Below, piece after piece: positions 31,482 to 39,779 of a DNA stretch of 64,000 bases. A program made the translations under genes and the position numbers. This stretch comes from Archangium lansingense (GTDB taxonomy: Bacteria; Myxococcota; Myxococcia; Myxococcales; Myxococcaceae). The notes under the pieces are model-generated. The model saw nothing but the letters and a program-made list of their open reading frames with translations, had not been told where the DNA came from and did not search any database. Each line of letters begins with the position of its first letter. The first letter of the stretch is position 1. Location: NCBI RefSeq assembly GCF_026626635.1, contig NZ_JAPNKA010000001.1, positions 3,844,001-3,908,000 of the forward strand, written 5' to 3'.

Positions 31482-32208
31482 AGGACACCTCGCGCTGGTT
31501 GAAGATGTGGATGCCGAGCAGCAGCAGCAGCGAGACGTTGGAGAAGTACGTGGTGAGCCGCAGCCAGGAGATGGGCGTGGCGGCGAACGTCCTGCGGAAG
31601 TCCAGCTCGGGCATGAGCAGCCCCAGGAGGTACTGGCGCACGGTGAAGGCGAACCGGGCCGACTCGTCCTTGCCCAGTCCGGGCAGCACCCGCTCCGCGA
31701 TGAAGTACAGCACGCCCCAGAGCAGGACGTTGCCCCAGGCGGGCAGCCGCGTGGAGAAGCACACCAGGGTGGCGGCCATGCCGAAGCACAGCGAGACCCG
31801 GCTGAGGGCGTTGTACAGCACCTCCAGCGTGAGGGGCGGGTGGGGCGTGGAGGCGGAGATGAGGCCCCACTGCAGCAGCAGGTGGAGCAGGGCCCAGACG
31901 GAGCCCACGGTGCCCAGGGCCGCCCAGTGGCTGAGCACATAGGTGGAGCGCCGCAGGGGGCGGGTGAGCAGCACCGGCAGCAGTCCCTCCGAGGCGTCTC
32001 GGCCGATGGCGGCCAGCCCCAGCGCCAGGGGAAGGAGGAAGGTCTCCTCCGGGAGGTCCAACTCGGGGGTGAGGATGAAGTTCGTGTACAGGAGCATCGC
32101 GATGCTCCAGGACAGCGACACCATGACGAAGGCGAGCGGCGGGCCGAGCGTGGACAGCCGGTGGAAGCTCTGGGTGACGCGGGACCGGTAGAGGGGCAGG
32201 CTCATCAT
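31468..32208 (-). CDS. ABC-2 type transporter permease
   Basis: A 246-residue permease with about six transmembrane helices. The part GPPLAFVMVSLSWSIAMLLY opens the membrane region, and EGLLPVLLTRPLRRSTYVLSHWAAL is the typical ABC-2 permease cytoplasmic loop (coupling helix; shown in part). It starts 4 bases inside the end of the ATPase gene and ends overlapping the thioredoxin-like gene. With the ATPase it would export or flip a lipid or cofactor-like substrate. The substrate is unknown, and the thiol protein may hint at a heme or thiol compound. Confidence 0.8.
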   Translation of the reverse strand: MMSLPLYRSRVTQSFHRLSTLGPPLAFVMVSLSWSIAMLLYTNFILTPELDLPEETFLLPLALGLAAIGRDASEGLLPVLLTRPLRRSTYVLSHWAALGTVGSVWALLHLLLQWGLISASTPHPPLTLEVLYNALSRVSLCFGMAATLVCFSTRLPAWGNVLLWGVLYFIAERVLPGLGKDESARFAFTVRQYLLGLLMPELDFRRTFAATPISWLRLTTYFSNVSLLLLLGIHIFNQREVSYASR

Positions 32209-33209
32209 GGGTTGCGGCCTCCGTTCGGTTGGAAGAAGCGCTCCAGCCGTCCCTCCTCGCGGGAGGCGCTGGCCACGGGGAGGCCCGCTTGCAACAGGGC
32301 CCTCAGCAGGCGCGAGGCGCCCCAGTCATCCTCCACGGAGAAGCGCAGCGAGTCCTCCGTGGTGTCCAGCAGCGTGGCGTCCACCTCCTTGGCCACGGTG
32401 GCGAGCTGCTCGGGCGCGAGGGTCTGGGTGCCGGCCCAGCGCACCTGCAGGACATGGCGGGTGATGGAGGAGGAGGGCGAGCCGAGGTCTTCGAGGGCTT
32501 CCACGCGGCCAGCGCGGAAGAACGCCACCCGGTCGCACACCTTCTCAAGCTGGGCCAGGTCGTGGGAGTTGATGATGACGGTGACGCCGCGGGACTTGAT
32601 GTCGCGCAGCAGGGTGCGCAGGTGCAGCACCCCCTCGGGGTCAATGCCCAGCGTGGGCTCGTCGAGGAAGAGGAAGCGGGGCTGGCCCACGAGCGCCTGG
32701 GCCAGGCCGAGCCGCTGGAGCATGCCGCGGGAGAACTTGCGCGTATCGCGGTCCCACATCGCCTTGTCCAACCCCACCAGGGTGAGGTGCGTCTCGACCT
32801 CCTGGTGGCGCTCGTGGGCGGGCCGCTCGGCCAAGGAGTGGTGGAAGGCAAGGAACTGCCGCGCGGTGAGCCCCTGATCGAAGGTGAGGCGCTCGGGGAG
32901 GTAGCCGGTGAGGCGGCGCACCTCGAGGTGGTCTGGTGGCAGGCCCGCGATGCGCACGGTGCCTGAATCCGGCCACAGCAGGCCGAGCATGCACCCGAAC
33001 AGGGTCGTCTTCCCGGCGCCGTTGGGGCCGATGATGCCGAAGGTCTCTCCGGCGCGGATGTGGAGATTCACATCCGACAGCACGCGCTGGCCCCGGCGGT
33101 AGGACTTGCTGACGCCCTCCACCTGGATGCCGAGCGCGGCTGGGGCGGAAGAGGGCTGCTCCGAGGCGGCCGCGGGCGTGTCGGGCTGCTGCGGTCTTGC
33201 GGTGGACAT
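32205..33209 (-). CDS. ABC transporter ATPase
   Basis: A 334-residue ABC ATPase. Walker A is GPNGAGKTT (residues 61-69), the signature is KFSRGMLQRLGLAQAL (SRGML instead of LSGGQ, common in the CcmA/NatA type), Walker B is RFLFLDEPTLGIDPEG, and the H-loop is VTVIINSHDLAQLEKVC. The first 27 residues are a Pro/Ala linker, and the last 90 residues are a regulatory tail of two mixed strands and helices, also seen in NatA-like pumps. Its stop overlaps the permease start (ATGA). It belongs to the three-gene operon. ABC exporters of this shape move drugs, sodium or lipids. Confidence 0.92.
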   Translation of the reverse strand: MSTARPQQPDTPAAASEQPSSAPAALGIQVEGVSKSYRRGQRVLSDVNLHIRAGETFGIIGPNGAGKTTLFGCMLGLLWPDSGTVRIAGLPPDHLEVRRLTGYLPERLTFDQGLTARQFLAFHHSLAERPAHERHQEVETHLTLVGLDKAMWDRDTRKFSRGMLQRLGLAQALVGQPRFLFLDEPTLGIDPEGVLHLRTLLRDIKSRGVTVIINSHDLAQLEKVCDRVAFFRAGRVEALEDLGSPSSSITRHVLQVRWAGTQTLAPEQLATVAKEVDATLLDTTEDSLRFSVEDDWGASRLLRALLQAGLPVASASREEGRLERFFQPNGGRNP

Positions 33210-33290
33210 GGTGGGCTGGCTTCCTGGCGGGCGGCCAGCTTAACAGCCCTTGCGCGGCGGCATTCCAACACCGGGAGTGGAAGGCCCTCG

Positions 33291-33689
33291 CTAGAAAGGT
33301 TCGAAGCAGTCGTAGTTGTGCTGCGAGACGATGAGGCCATCGCGGAAGGTGATGAACATCGCGAGCGTGGCGCGCATCGTTCCTCCCGCGGGCAGCTTTC
33401 CTACCGGGACCTTGAGCGTCGCGCTCCAGTCCACCTCGAGGGCCACGTGGTCTCCCTCTGCCACGGTGTGCCGCACCTCGTAGCGTTGCGAGCCCACCGC
33501 CTTCTGGCCTCGCTCCGCGCCTTCGAGCAGCGCCCGCAGGTCCCTCGTCGCTCCGGTGGGAACGAGCCGGTTGGGATACTCCTGTTGCGTCACCTCGGGG
33601 TGGAAGAAGGCGGCCAGCGCCTCTCCCGTTGCCCCCTGCTCGATGGCCCGGAGGTAGCGGCGCGCGGTGTCGAGATTCGTCGTGGACAT
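33291..33689 (-). CDS. SnoaL-like polyketide cyclase-fold protein
   Basis: A 132-residue NTF2/SnoaL-fold protein. The start ATG 33689 follows GGGGAGGATCC. An N-terminal helix (NLDTARRYLRAIEQGATGEA) is followed by FFHPEVTQQEYPNRLVP, VAEGDHVALEVDWSA and the end FRDGLIVSQHNYDCFEPF, a typical order of SnoaL-like ester cyclases. These catalyse ring reactions or just bind small ligands. It is divergent from a MarR-family gene, with two palindromes in between, so MarR likely represses it. Confidence 0.85.
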   Translation of the reverse strand: MSTTNLDTARRYLRAIEQGATGEALAAFFHPEVTQQEYPNRLVPTGATRDLRALLEGAERGQKAVGSQRYEVRHTVAEGDHVALEVDWSATLKVPVGKLPAGGTMRATLAMFITFRDGLIVSQHNYDCFEPF

Positions 33690-33709
33690 GGATCCTCCCC
33701 TTGGGTTCA

Positions 33710-33751
33710 CAACCATGGTTGCACAACTTGATTTGCACAACCTGGGTTGTG
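33710..33751. promoter_or_regulatory. Two MarR-type palindromes between divergent genes
   Basis: CAACCATGGTTG (33710-33721) is a perfect 12-base palindrome, and CACAACC-TG-GGTTGTG (33736-33751) has perfect 7-base arms. The two share the half site CAACC/GGTTG and their centres are 28 bases apart. They fill the region between the SnoaL-like and MarR genes and probably form the MarR operator for both. Confidence 0.7.
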
Positions 33752-33767
33752 GATGCAAGCTTTCCGT

Positions 33768-34262
33768 ATGTCTCGTCGGAAACAAGCCGCGGCCGTAGCG
33801 CCGGAGTCCCTGGACCTGGGGCACCTGGCCCTCTTCGTGGGGATGCGGGTGAATGACGTCGTGCTCGAGGAGATTCATGCGGCGGGCTTCACAGGCCTGC
33901 GCTACGCACATGGGTTCGTCTTCCAGCACCTGCTCGGAGGCCCGCGCTCCATTGGCGAGCTCGCCGGGCTGCTCGAGGTGACGCAGCAGGCCGCGTCAAA
34001 GACGGTCGCCGAGCTGGAGAAGCTGGGTTACGTCGAGGAGGCCGGGTCCGAGGACGCGCGTGTCCGGCGGGTGCGGCTCTCGGAGAGAGGGCAGGCCGCC
34101 GTCGACAAGGGCCGCGCGGTGCGGGCTGGGCTCGAGGAGCGCTTCAAGCGCGGCCACGGCAGCCGCGCCGTAGAGGATGCGCGCAAGCTCCTGGCGGACG
34201 TGCTCGAGTCCCTGGGCGGCTCGGAGGCGGTGAGGTCCCGGAGGATCCGCTTGCCGCGTTGA
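33768..34262 (+). CDS. MarR-family transcriptional regulator
   Basis: A 164-residue winged-helix repressor. The core reads GLRYAHGFVFQHLLGGPRSI, then ELAGLLEVTQQAASKTVAEL (recognition helix), LEKLGYVEEAGS and the wing with DARVRRVRLSERGQAAVDKG. The ATG at 33768 (MSRRKQAAAV) is used; the frame runs back to GTG 33747, inside the operator, which is unlikely. MarR proteins bind palindromes as dimers and release them on a phenolic or oxidant ligand. It probably represses the divergent SnoaL-like gene and itself through the sites at 33710-33751. Confidence 0.92.
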   Translation: MSRRKQAAAVAPESLDLGHLALFVGMRVNDVVLEEIHAAGFTGLRYAHGFVFQHLLGGPRSIGELAGLLEVTQQAASKTVAELEKLGYVEEAGSEDARVRRVRLSERGQAAVDKGRAVRAGLEERFKRGHGSRAVEDARKLLADVLESLGGSEAVRSRRIRLPR

Positions 34263-34362
34263 GTCGAAGGTCGCGGGCTCGTGGCCCGCCCTCTTCGCGT
34301 GGATGGAGATCCTGGGTATACCGGCTGACAGCATGGGCCGTCGTGCCCAGGAGGATTTCCAC

Positions 34363-35316
34363 ATGCTTCGCTCTGGAACCGAGGGAGGCCGACGTCGGTG
34401 GGTGTTTGGCCTCGGCCTGACCATCACCCTGCTGGGGGCGCCTGCCATTGCGCAGGTGGCACCAGCGGCGCACGACGCGCATGACGGGCACGCGCATGAG
34501 GCGCCAGGCAAGGGAGCGCCCAAGGCGGCGTCGGAGACGGCGCAGAAGATGGAAGCGTTCTTTGGCCAAGAGGAGCTGGTCCGCCAGTTCAAGGTCCACG
34601 AGGCGGGCTGCAAGAAGGGCGACAAGGGCTCGTGCTTCAACCTGGCCCTGGCCTACGCGCAGGGCGTGGGCGTGGCCAAGGACGAGGCCCGTGCGGCCAC
34701 CTTCTACAAGAAGGCCTGCGACAAGGGCCATCTGGACTCCTGCAACAACCTCGGCATCGCCCACGCGGAGGGCTTGGGGGTGAAGCAGGATTCGAAGCAG
34801 GCCTTCGCGTTCTTCGAGAAGAGCTGCAAGGCGGAGGATGCAAAGGGCTGCTTCAACGTCGGCCTCGCCTACAACGCGGGCCTGGGAGTGGAGAAGGATC
34901 CGGTACGCGCTGCCGCCTCCTTCGACAAGGCTTGTGGCAAGGGCCATGCGGATGGGTGCTTCAGCCTCGCTGTTGCCTCTGCGAGCGGCAAGGGCGTGGA
35001 GAAGGACCTGGCGCGCTCCGCGAGCCTCTTATCGAAGGCCTGCGACGCGGGGCACATGACGGCCTGCAACAGCCTCGGCGTGTCCTATATGGCGGGCAGC
35101 GGCGTGGCGCGGGACATGAAGCGGGCCGTCACCCTCTTCGAGAAGGCCTGTGCCGCGGAGCTGCCGGGCGGCTGTCTCAACGTCGGCATCGCTCACAAGA
35201 ATGGCAACGGCGTGGCGAAGAATCCGGAGCGCGCCAAGGAGTTCATCCAGAAGGCGTGCGGCCTCGGGCTCGCCCCCGCGTGCAAGGCGCTCGAGACCGC
35301 TTCGAAGGCCCCCTGA
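34363..35316 (+). CDS. Secreted Cys-rich Sel1-repeat protein
   Basis: A 317-residue exported protein of the Hcp/Sel1 solenoid type. The start ATG 34363 has AGGAGG 8 bases upstream. Residues 1-30 are a signal peptide (VFGLGLTITLLGAPAIAQ); a His-rich segment (HDAHDGHAHE) follows and might bind metal. From residue about 85 come six or seven Sel1 repeats of 36 residues. Each has paired Cys in positions such as CKKGDKGSC, ACDKGHLDSC and CKAEDAKGC, which form the intra-repeat disulphide as in Helicobacter Hcp proteins. Such solenoids bind partner proteins in the periplasm. The gene is a single unit. Confidence 0.88.
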   Translation: MLRSGTEGGRRRWVFGLGLTITLLGAPAIAQVAPAAHDAHDGHAHEAPGKGAPKAASETAQKMEAFFGQEELVRQFKVHEAGCKKGDKGSCFNLALAYAQGVGVAKDEARAATFYKKACDKGHLDSCNNLGIAHAEGLGVKQDSKQAFAFFEKSCKAEDAKGCFNVGLAYNAGLGVEKDPVRAAASFDKACGKGHADGCFSLAVASASGKGVEKDLARSASLLSKACDAGHMTACNSLGVSYMAGSGVARDMKRAVTLFEKACAAELPGGCLNVGIAHKNGNGVAKNPERAKEFIQKACGLGLAPACKALETASKAP

Positions 35317-35332
35317 GGCGGGTGGGGGGCGC

Positions 35333-36670
35333 TTACGGAGGTGTCCCGGTTCCGAGCTGGGAGGCCGGACCGAAGTGCTCCTGCATCCACTGCTCCCCGA
35401 AGACTTCGAGGACGCGCTGGCCGAACTCGTTCGGCCGCGGGTCCGGCTTGGGGTGGGAGCGCTCGAAGCCGATTTGATAGAGCGTGGCGAGGATCTCCGG
35501 CCGGTGTCGGATGCTCCAGCCTACGTTCGCCGTCTCCCACTGTGCCGCGTACAGGTCGAGCAGGAAGGCGCAGAGGGCAATGTTCTGTCTCGCGTCGAGC
35601 AGCGCCTCGACCACCTCGGGCTTGCGTGCTTCAGCCGGGAGCTCGGGGCGCGGGACCTGACTCAGCTGCGGTGAGGGGATGCGCTTGAAGGCATCCCCCA
35701 GGTCCGGCACGTCCCGGTAGTGCTTGTTGGGCATCGACGGATGTCCACTGCTCGCGCGGAGGATCCACAGGGCGGTGAGCATCGTCTTGGGTTTGATCTG
35801 TGCCAGCCCCAGGGACGGATCGAGCACCTTGGAGATGAGCGCATGGCTCTTGGGGTCCGCCAGCCAGACGTGGGCCGCCATTTCCTCCAGCGCGGACTGG
35901 AAGGGGGTGGTGTGCTCCCGGTGGGTGACGAAGAGAATCGAGGCGACGAGGCGCGGGTCCACGTGGGCCCGGGCCGAGGCCGAGAGGATGTCATCACGAT
36001 GCGCCAGGAGCAGCTCGCGCGTCCCGCGCTCGGAGGGACGCCAGAGCGCGGCCAGGCACATCAGGGCCACCGCCAGTGCGCTGACGGCCGTGACCCCCCG
36101 GCTCACGGGTGAGGGAAGGAAGAACGTCCCGGGTTCGGCCCAGGTTTCTTGCCCGCGCGTCCACCACAGCTGCCACGCGGCGATGGCGACGGGGAAGAGG
36201 TAGAGCGGGCTCACCAGCAGCGAGGCGAGCACCTCTTTCTCGAACAGGACGGGGGCGATCGAGTGCGCGCCGAAGTCCCGGAGACCCAGGACGAGCACGA
36301 GCCCGATGCAGGCCGGGAGCAGGAGCCGCACGGGAGCTCTCAGCGCCTCATGCCATACGGGGCGCAAGGGGCCGATGAGCCGCAGACCCCAGTACCCGAG
36401 GAGGAGGCTCCAGCAGAGGGCCGTCAGCCAGGGGGAGGCGACGGAGCGGAAGAGCACCGGCTGGAGGATGAGCAGGTACAGCACTGGGTTGAGCAGTCCG
36501 TACACCAGCTCCAGGGCGACCAGGGGCCATGCGCCCGGCCTACGTCGGGCGGCCCAGCAGTAGCCCGCGAGCAGCAACACGTGCGGCCCGAGGCACCCGG
36601 CCCAGAGGCCGAGCGCGTAGTAGATGTAGGAGATGCCGAGGAGTTCACCCAGCGCCGACCAGATGCTCAT
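35333..36670 (-). CDS. Polytopic membrane protein with lytic-transglycosylase-like domain
   Basis: A 445-residue protein. The first 215 residues hold about seven hydrophobic helices. The C-terminal 225 residues look like a lysozyme/SLT-type domain: ILSASARAHVDPRLVASILF, then THREHTTPF with Glu in the place expected for a catalytic acid, DPSLGLAQIKPKTMLTALWI (compare the SLT motif for Gln-Ile/Pro-x-Thr) and NIALCAFLLDLYAAQW. This resembles DUF1402-like or SLT domains that cut peptidoglycan glycan strands. Whether the enzyme is active is unknown. The gene lies 12 bases after the BMP lipoprotein gene and may share its transcript. Confidence 0.6.
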   Translation of the reverse strand: MSIWSALGELLGISYIYYALGLWAGCLGPHVLLLAGYCWAARRRPGAWPLVALELVYGLLNPVLYLLILQPVLFRSVASPWLTALCWSLLLGYWGLRLIGPLRPVWHEALRAPVRLLLPACIGLVLVLGLRDFGAHSIAPVLFEKEVLASLLVSPLYLFPVAIAAWQLWWTRGQETWAEPGTFFLPSPVSRGVTAVSALAVALMCLAALWRPSERGTRELLLAHRDDILSASARAHVDPRLVASILFVTHREHTTPFQSALEEMAAHVWLADPKSHALISKVLDPSLGLAQIKPKTMLTALWILRASSGHPSMPNKHYRDVPDLGDAFKRIPSPQLSQVPRPELPAEARKPEVVEALLDARQNIALCAFLLDLYAAQWETANVGWSIRHRPEILATLYQIGFERSHPKPDPRPNEFGQRVLEVFGEQWMQEHFGPASQLGTGTPP

Positions 36671-36682
36671 GCCTATGCACCG

Positions 36683-37900
36683 TCAGGGCTTGCTGTTGGC
36701 CGCGTTGGCGGGCTGGAGCTGAGCCGGGTGGGTGGGCACCTTGATCTCCCCGGAGATGATCTTCGCCTTCAGCTCCTCCAGCCGGGCCAGGGCCTCGGTC
36801 TTACCGGGGAAGTCCAGCCGCACCGGGGCGTAGGTGATGCCGCCCTCCTGAAGGCCCAAGGACTGGTTGCCTCCCTGGAAGCGGCCCTGCACCTGCTCCT
36901 TCACGGCCTCGTACACCACCAGGTCCACGCGCTTCACCACCGCGGACAGCACGGCCTTGGGCGCCAGGTGCGACGGGTCCGAGTCCACGCCGATGACGTA
37001 GACGGGCTTGCCCTCGTCGCGAGCCTCCTTCACCGCCTGGATGGCGCCCAGTCCGTCCACACCCGCGGCTGCGAAGACGACGTCCGTGTTCTTGGTCAGC
37101 AAGTCCTGCCCCACCTGCTTGCCGAGGGCGAAGTTGGTGAAGCTGCCGGTGTAGTTGATCACCACGGTGGCCTTGGGGTTGGTGGCGGCCACGCCTGCGC
37201 GGAAGCCGGCCTCGTAGCGCTTCACCAGCGGAATCTCCATGCCTCCCACGAAGCCCACCTTGCCCGTCTTCGTCGTGAGCCCGGCCAGCGCGCCTACCAG
37301 GAAGCAGCCCTCTTCCTCGCGGAAGACGACGGTGCGCACGTTGGGCAAGGAGTACGGCTCGCCCTGGGCGGACAGCAGCGGGCTGTCCACCAGGAGGAAG
37401 CGCATGTCCGGGTTGCGCTTCGCCGCTGCCTCCACCGCGTTCTCCAGCATGAAGCCCACCGCGAGCGACAGCGACACGCCCTGGTCCACCAGCAACTGGA
37501 GGTTGGGCTCGTAGTCCTCGGCCACCCGGCTCTGGATGACCACCGGGGTGATGCCGAGCGGCGTCACCTGCAGGTTGCGCCGGGCCCTGTCCTGTCCAAG
37601 GGACTGCTGGATCGTGGACTCGAGCTCCTCAGGGGAGACGTCCTTGTAGCCACCCCCCTCGTACTTCACGCCCGAGGCCCACATCTCCAGGCCGCGCAGG
37701 GCCGAGTCATTGAAGGACTGGTCCCCACGTCCTCCGAGCCCCAGGACGAGTCCAATCTTGTTCTTCTGGGTAGCGGGGGGCGTGGCCGCGGCCTCCGGGG
37801 CAGCGGGCTTCGCGGGAGCGGCAGGCGGCGCCTCCTTCTGGCTCTTGCAGGCCGGCAGGAGAGGCAGGGCGAGGAGCAGGGCGAGGTGACGCAGGCGCAT
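36683..37900 (-). CDS. BMP-family (PnrA-like) substrate-binding lipoprotein
   Basis: A 405-residue lipoprotein with lipobox LLPAC (Cys at about 18) after a hydrophobic signal sequence, then a Pro/Ala linker. The binding protein domain is of the BMP/PnrA type: KIGLVLGLGGRGDQSFNDSAL at its start, FLLVDSPLL, FVGGMEIPLVKRYEAGFRAGV and AAAGVDGLGAIQAVKEA, all family landmarks. Such proteins bind purine nucleosides or related compounds for an ABC importer. No ATPase or permease genes flank it, so it may work with an importer encoded elsewhere or act as a sensor. The start is ATG 37900. DUF4291 lies just upstream on the same strand. Confidence 0.9.
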   Translation of the reverse strand: MRLRHLALLLALPLLPACKSQKEAPPAAPAKPAAPEAAATPPATQKNKIGLVLGLGGRGDQSFNDSALRGLEMWASGVKYEGGGYKDVSPEELESTIQQSLGQDRARRNLQVTPLGITPVVIQSRVAEDYEPNLQLLVDQGVSLSLAVGFMLENAVEAAAKRNPDMRFLLVDSPLLSAQGEPYSLPNVRTVVFREEEGCFLVGALAGLTTKTGKVGFVGGMEIPLVKRYEAGFRAGVAATNPKATVVINYTGSFTNFALGKQVGQDLLTKNTDVVFAAAGVDGLGAIQAVKEARDEGKPVYVIGVDSDPSHLAPKAVLSAVVKRVDLVVYEAVKEQVQGRFQGGNQSLGLQEGGITYAPVRLDFPGKTEALARLEELKAKIISGEIKVPTHPAQLQPANAANSKP

Positions 37901-37909
37901 GGCCTTGTC

Positions 37910-38557
37910 CTAGCACGGTGGCCGGGTGAGCCCCAGCCGCTGGGCCGTGGCCTCCTCCGCGGGCCACAGCACCGTCTCGCGTGGCGTGTACAGCAGGTCC
38001 AGCCGATCCTCCCGGACGTGCTCGCGCTGCTCCCGGACGAAGGGCGTGATGTCCTCGATGTCCACGAGCCACTCGCGCGAGTAGAGCCGAAGCGTCTCCC
38101 CCTGCAGGCCGAGCTGGATGGCACGCCGCTCCAGGGGACCGCCGCTGGGGCTGTGGTCCGGGTCCCACTGCAGCCGCACGTCGGAGCGGGCGAGCTGCTC
38201 CTGCCACTGCTTCTGGGAACCGTAGACCTCCGGCACGTGCTTGGAGTGCACCGCCTGGGGCAGCAGCGACTCGAACGCCTCGCGGCGGAGCCACACCGCG
38301 AGCACCGTCTCCTGGTCCGGCTTCGATGCCCAGCCGCAGCGGTACATCATCCAGAGGAAGTTGGTTTTGATCCAACTCATGCGGCCGAGGCGGAACTCAC
38401 CTCCGAAGAAGCGCTGCTCCGCCGCGAAGCGGCCGATGCTCGGATTGTAGGCCTGGTAGACCACGACGGTGCGCTCGTCGTGCTGGGCCAGGATGTGCCG
38501 GCCCGAGCCAGGCCAGCGCTCGCGTTGGGCGGTATAGGGCTCGGTGATGAGGGGCAC
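37910..38557 (-). CDS. DUF4291 family protein
   Basis: A 215-residue protein matching DUF4291 over its full length: LITEPYTAQRERWPGSGRHI at the start, then VVVYQAYNPSIGRFAAEQRF, RMSWIKTNFLWMMYRCGWAS, RLQWDPDHSPSG and the late RRAIQLGL motif. The GTG start at 38557 shares one base with the TAG of the upstream oxygenase gene (TAGTG), so translation is coupled. DUF4291 proteins are cytoplasmic with no known activity. The gene is 9 bases before the BMP lipoprotein start, so the three genes probably form one operon. Confidence 0.9.
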   Translation of the reverse strand: MPLITEPYTAQRERWPGSGRHILAQHDERTVVVYQAYNPSIGRFAAEQRFFGGEFRLGRMSWIKTNFLWMMYRCGWASKPDQETVLAVWLRREAFESLLPQAVHSKHVPEVYGSQKQWQEQLARSDVRLQWDPDHSPSGGPLERRAIQLGLQGETLRLYSREWLVDIEDITPFVREQREHVREDRLDLLYTPRETVLWPAEEATAQRLGLTRPPC

Positions 38558-39669
38558 TAGGACTTCGCGTCCCCCGCGCGCATCTGGTTGAGCCGGTCGT
38601 AGTGGCGGTAGCCGAGCTGGTCGAGCGCGCTCGGAGGCGCCAGGCCGATGTCCACCAGGGTCTTGATGTCGTACGTGCCCGCGAGCACCGGGGGCGCGTA
38701 GTTCCGCACGGCGTCGGGGGTGCGGAACTTCGACAGCGGGAAGAGCACCGTGTTGGTGTGCACGTGCATGAAGTGGGCGGCCGACTGACGCTGCCAGCCC
38801 GGCACGCCCGGCGCGGTGATGACGTGCGGCGTGGCCAGGAACGTGCCTCCCGTGAGGATCTCCAGCTGCTGGCCCACCTGCGCGACGATGCACCCCGCGG
38901 GCGCCGTCCCACGCACCATTCGCCCCTTGGGCTCCTCGGGCGTCGGGCGCGTGCGGAGGTAGAGCCCGCTCTTGTCATCCGGGCTCTTCGCCGGCTGTCC
39001 CTGGGGGTCGAGGAATCGGCCACCGGGCAGCAGCGTGAGCAGGTTGAAGTCCGTGTGCTCCTCGCCCCAGACGATGCCGGTGTTCACCTGGGAGGCGGTG
39101 AGCGGCAGGTACTGCAGCGCGCGCGTGACGTGAGGGGCTCGCTGGCAGAAATCCGCGAAGGCTGTCTCCGGAAGCCCGAGCGCCACCGCCGCGCCGCGCA
39201 GGAGCCCGAGCCCCGCCTCGTGGAGCGACCGGCCGAGCGTGAGCAGCCCTTCCTGGAAGAACGGCGGCGCATCGGAGGGCCACACGTTCTCGGGGTAGAT
39301 CTGCGGGAACTCGAGCGCCGAGCTCTCGTCAGAGGGGTAGGGCGCCGCGAAGTAGCACTCCTTGAAGTCCGGCTGGCCATTGCTCGCGACGGCCACTTCG
39401 GTGTTCGGAGGCGTCCAGCCGCGCTGGTACCAGATGTCCGCGCGGCCGTAGGGACGCTTGGCCTCCGTCGGCCAGGAAACGAATGTGCGGAACGCGTCGT
39501 AGAACCGCTCGAGCGCCTGGGCGTCGACACCGTGGTTCTTCACGTACACGAGGCCGAAGACGCCAAAGGCCTCTCGGATGGCCGCCGCGCCGCGCTCGAC
39601 GCGGGCCGGGTCCTTCGACGAGAGGTCGCTGAGGTCGACGGTGGGGATGTTCATCGGGGTCTCTGCCAT
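38557..39669 (-). CDS. 2OG-Fe(II) oxygenase, isopenicillin-N-synthase-like family
   Basis: A 370-residue non-haem iron oxygenase. The N-terminal part is the DIOX_N domain (NIPTVDLSDLSSKDPARVER, GVFGLVYVKNHGVD). The iron site is His-x-Asp in EEHTDFNLLTLLPGG, with the distal His in TPHVITAPG. The Arg for the 2-oxoglutarate or substrate carboxylate is likely in GWQRQSAAHFMHV. Such enzymes hydroxylate, desaturate or close rings. The substrate is unknown; it is not next to NRPS or other biosynthesis genes. The end overlaps the DUF4291 start by one base. MAETPM is used as start; a second ATG is 5 codons further. Confidence 0.88.
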   Translation of the reverse strand: MAETPMNIPTVDLSDLSSKDPARVERGAAAIREAFGVFGLVYVKNHGVDAQALERFYDAFRTFVSWPTEAKRPYGRADIWYQRGWTPPNTEVAVASNGQPDFKECYFAAPYPSDESSALEFPQIYPENVWPSDAPPFFQEGLLTLGRSLHEAGLGLLRGAAVALGLPETAFADFCQRAPHVTRALQYLPLTASQVNTGIVWGEEHTDFNLLTLLPGGRFLDPQGQPAKSPDDKSGLYLRTRPTPEEPKGRMVRGTAPAGCIVAQVGQQLEILTGGTFLATPHVITAPGVPGWQRQSAAHFMHVHTNTVLFPLSKFRTPDAVRNYAPPVLAGTYDIKTLVDIGLAPPSALDQLGYRHYDRLNQMRAGDAKS

Positions 39670-39779
39670 AGCGACCCCAGGTGTATCGCGCCTCGCCTCT
39701 CAGAGGAATACGCTCGCAGTGGAGAGGCTCCGCCGCTCGGCTATGGAGCCTCCTCCTGTCAGAGCTCCTGAGGCCAGGT

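Noticed and set aside
36149-38560. 803-codon forward open frame antisense to the membrane protein, BMP lipoprotein and DUF4291 genes
   Set aside because: It has Arg/Gly/His-rich low-complexity translation without domains, and the reverse strand has three clear genes with motifs. It is the frame opened by G/C at third codon positions.
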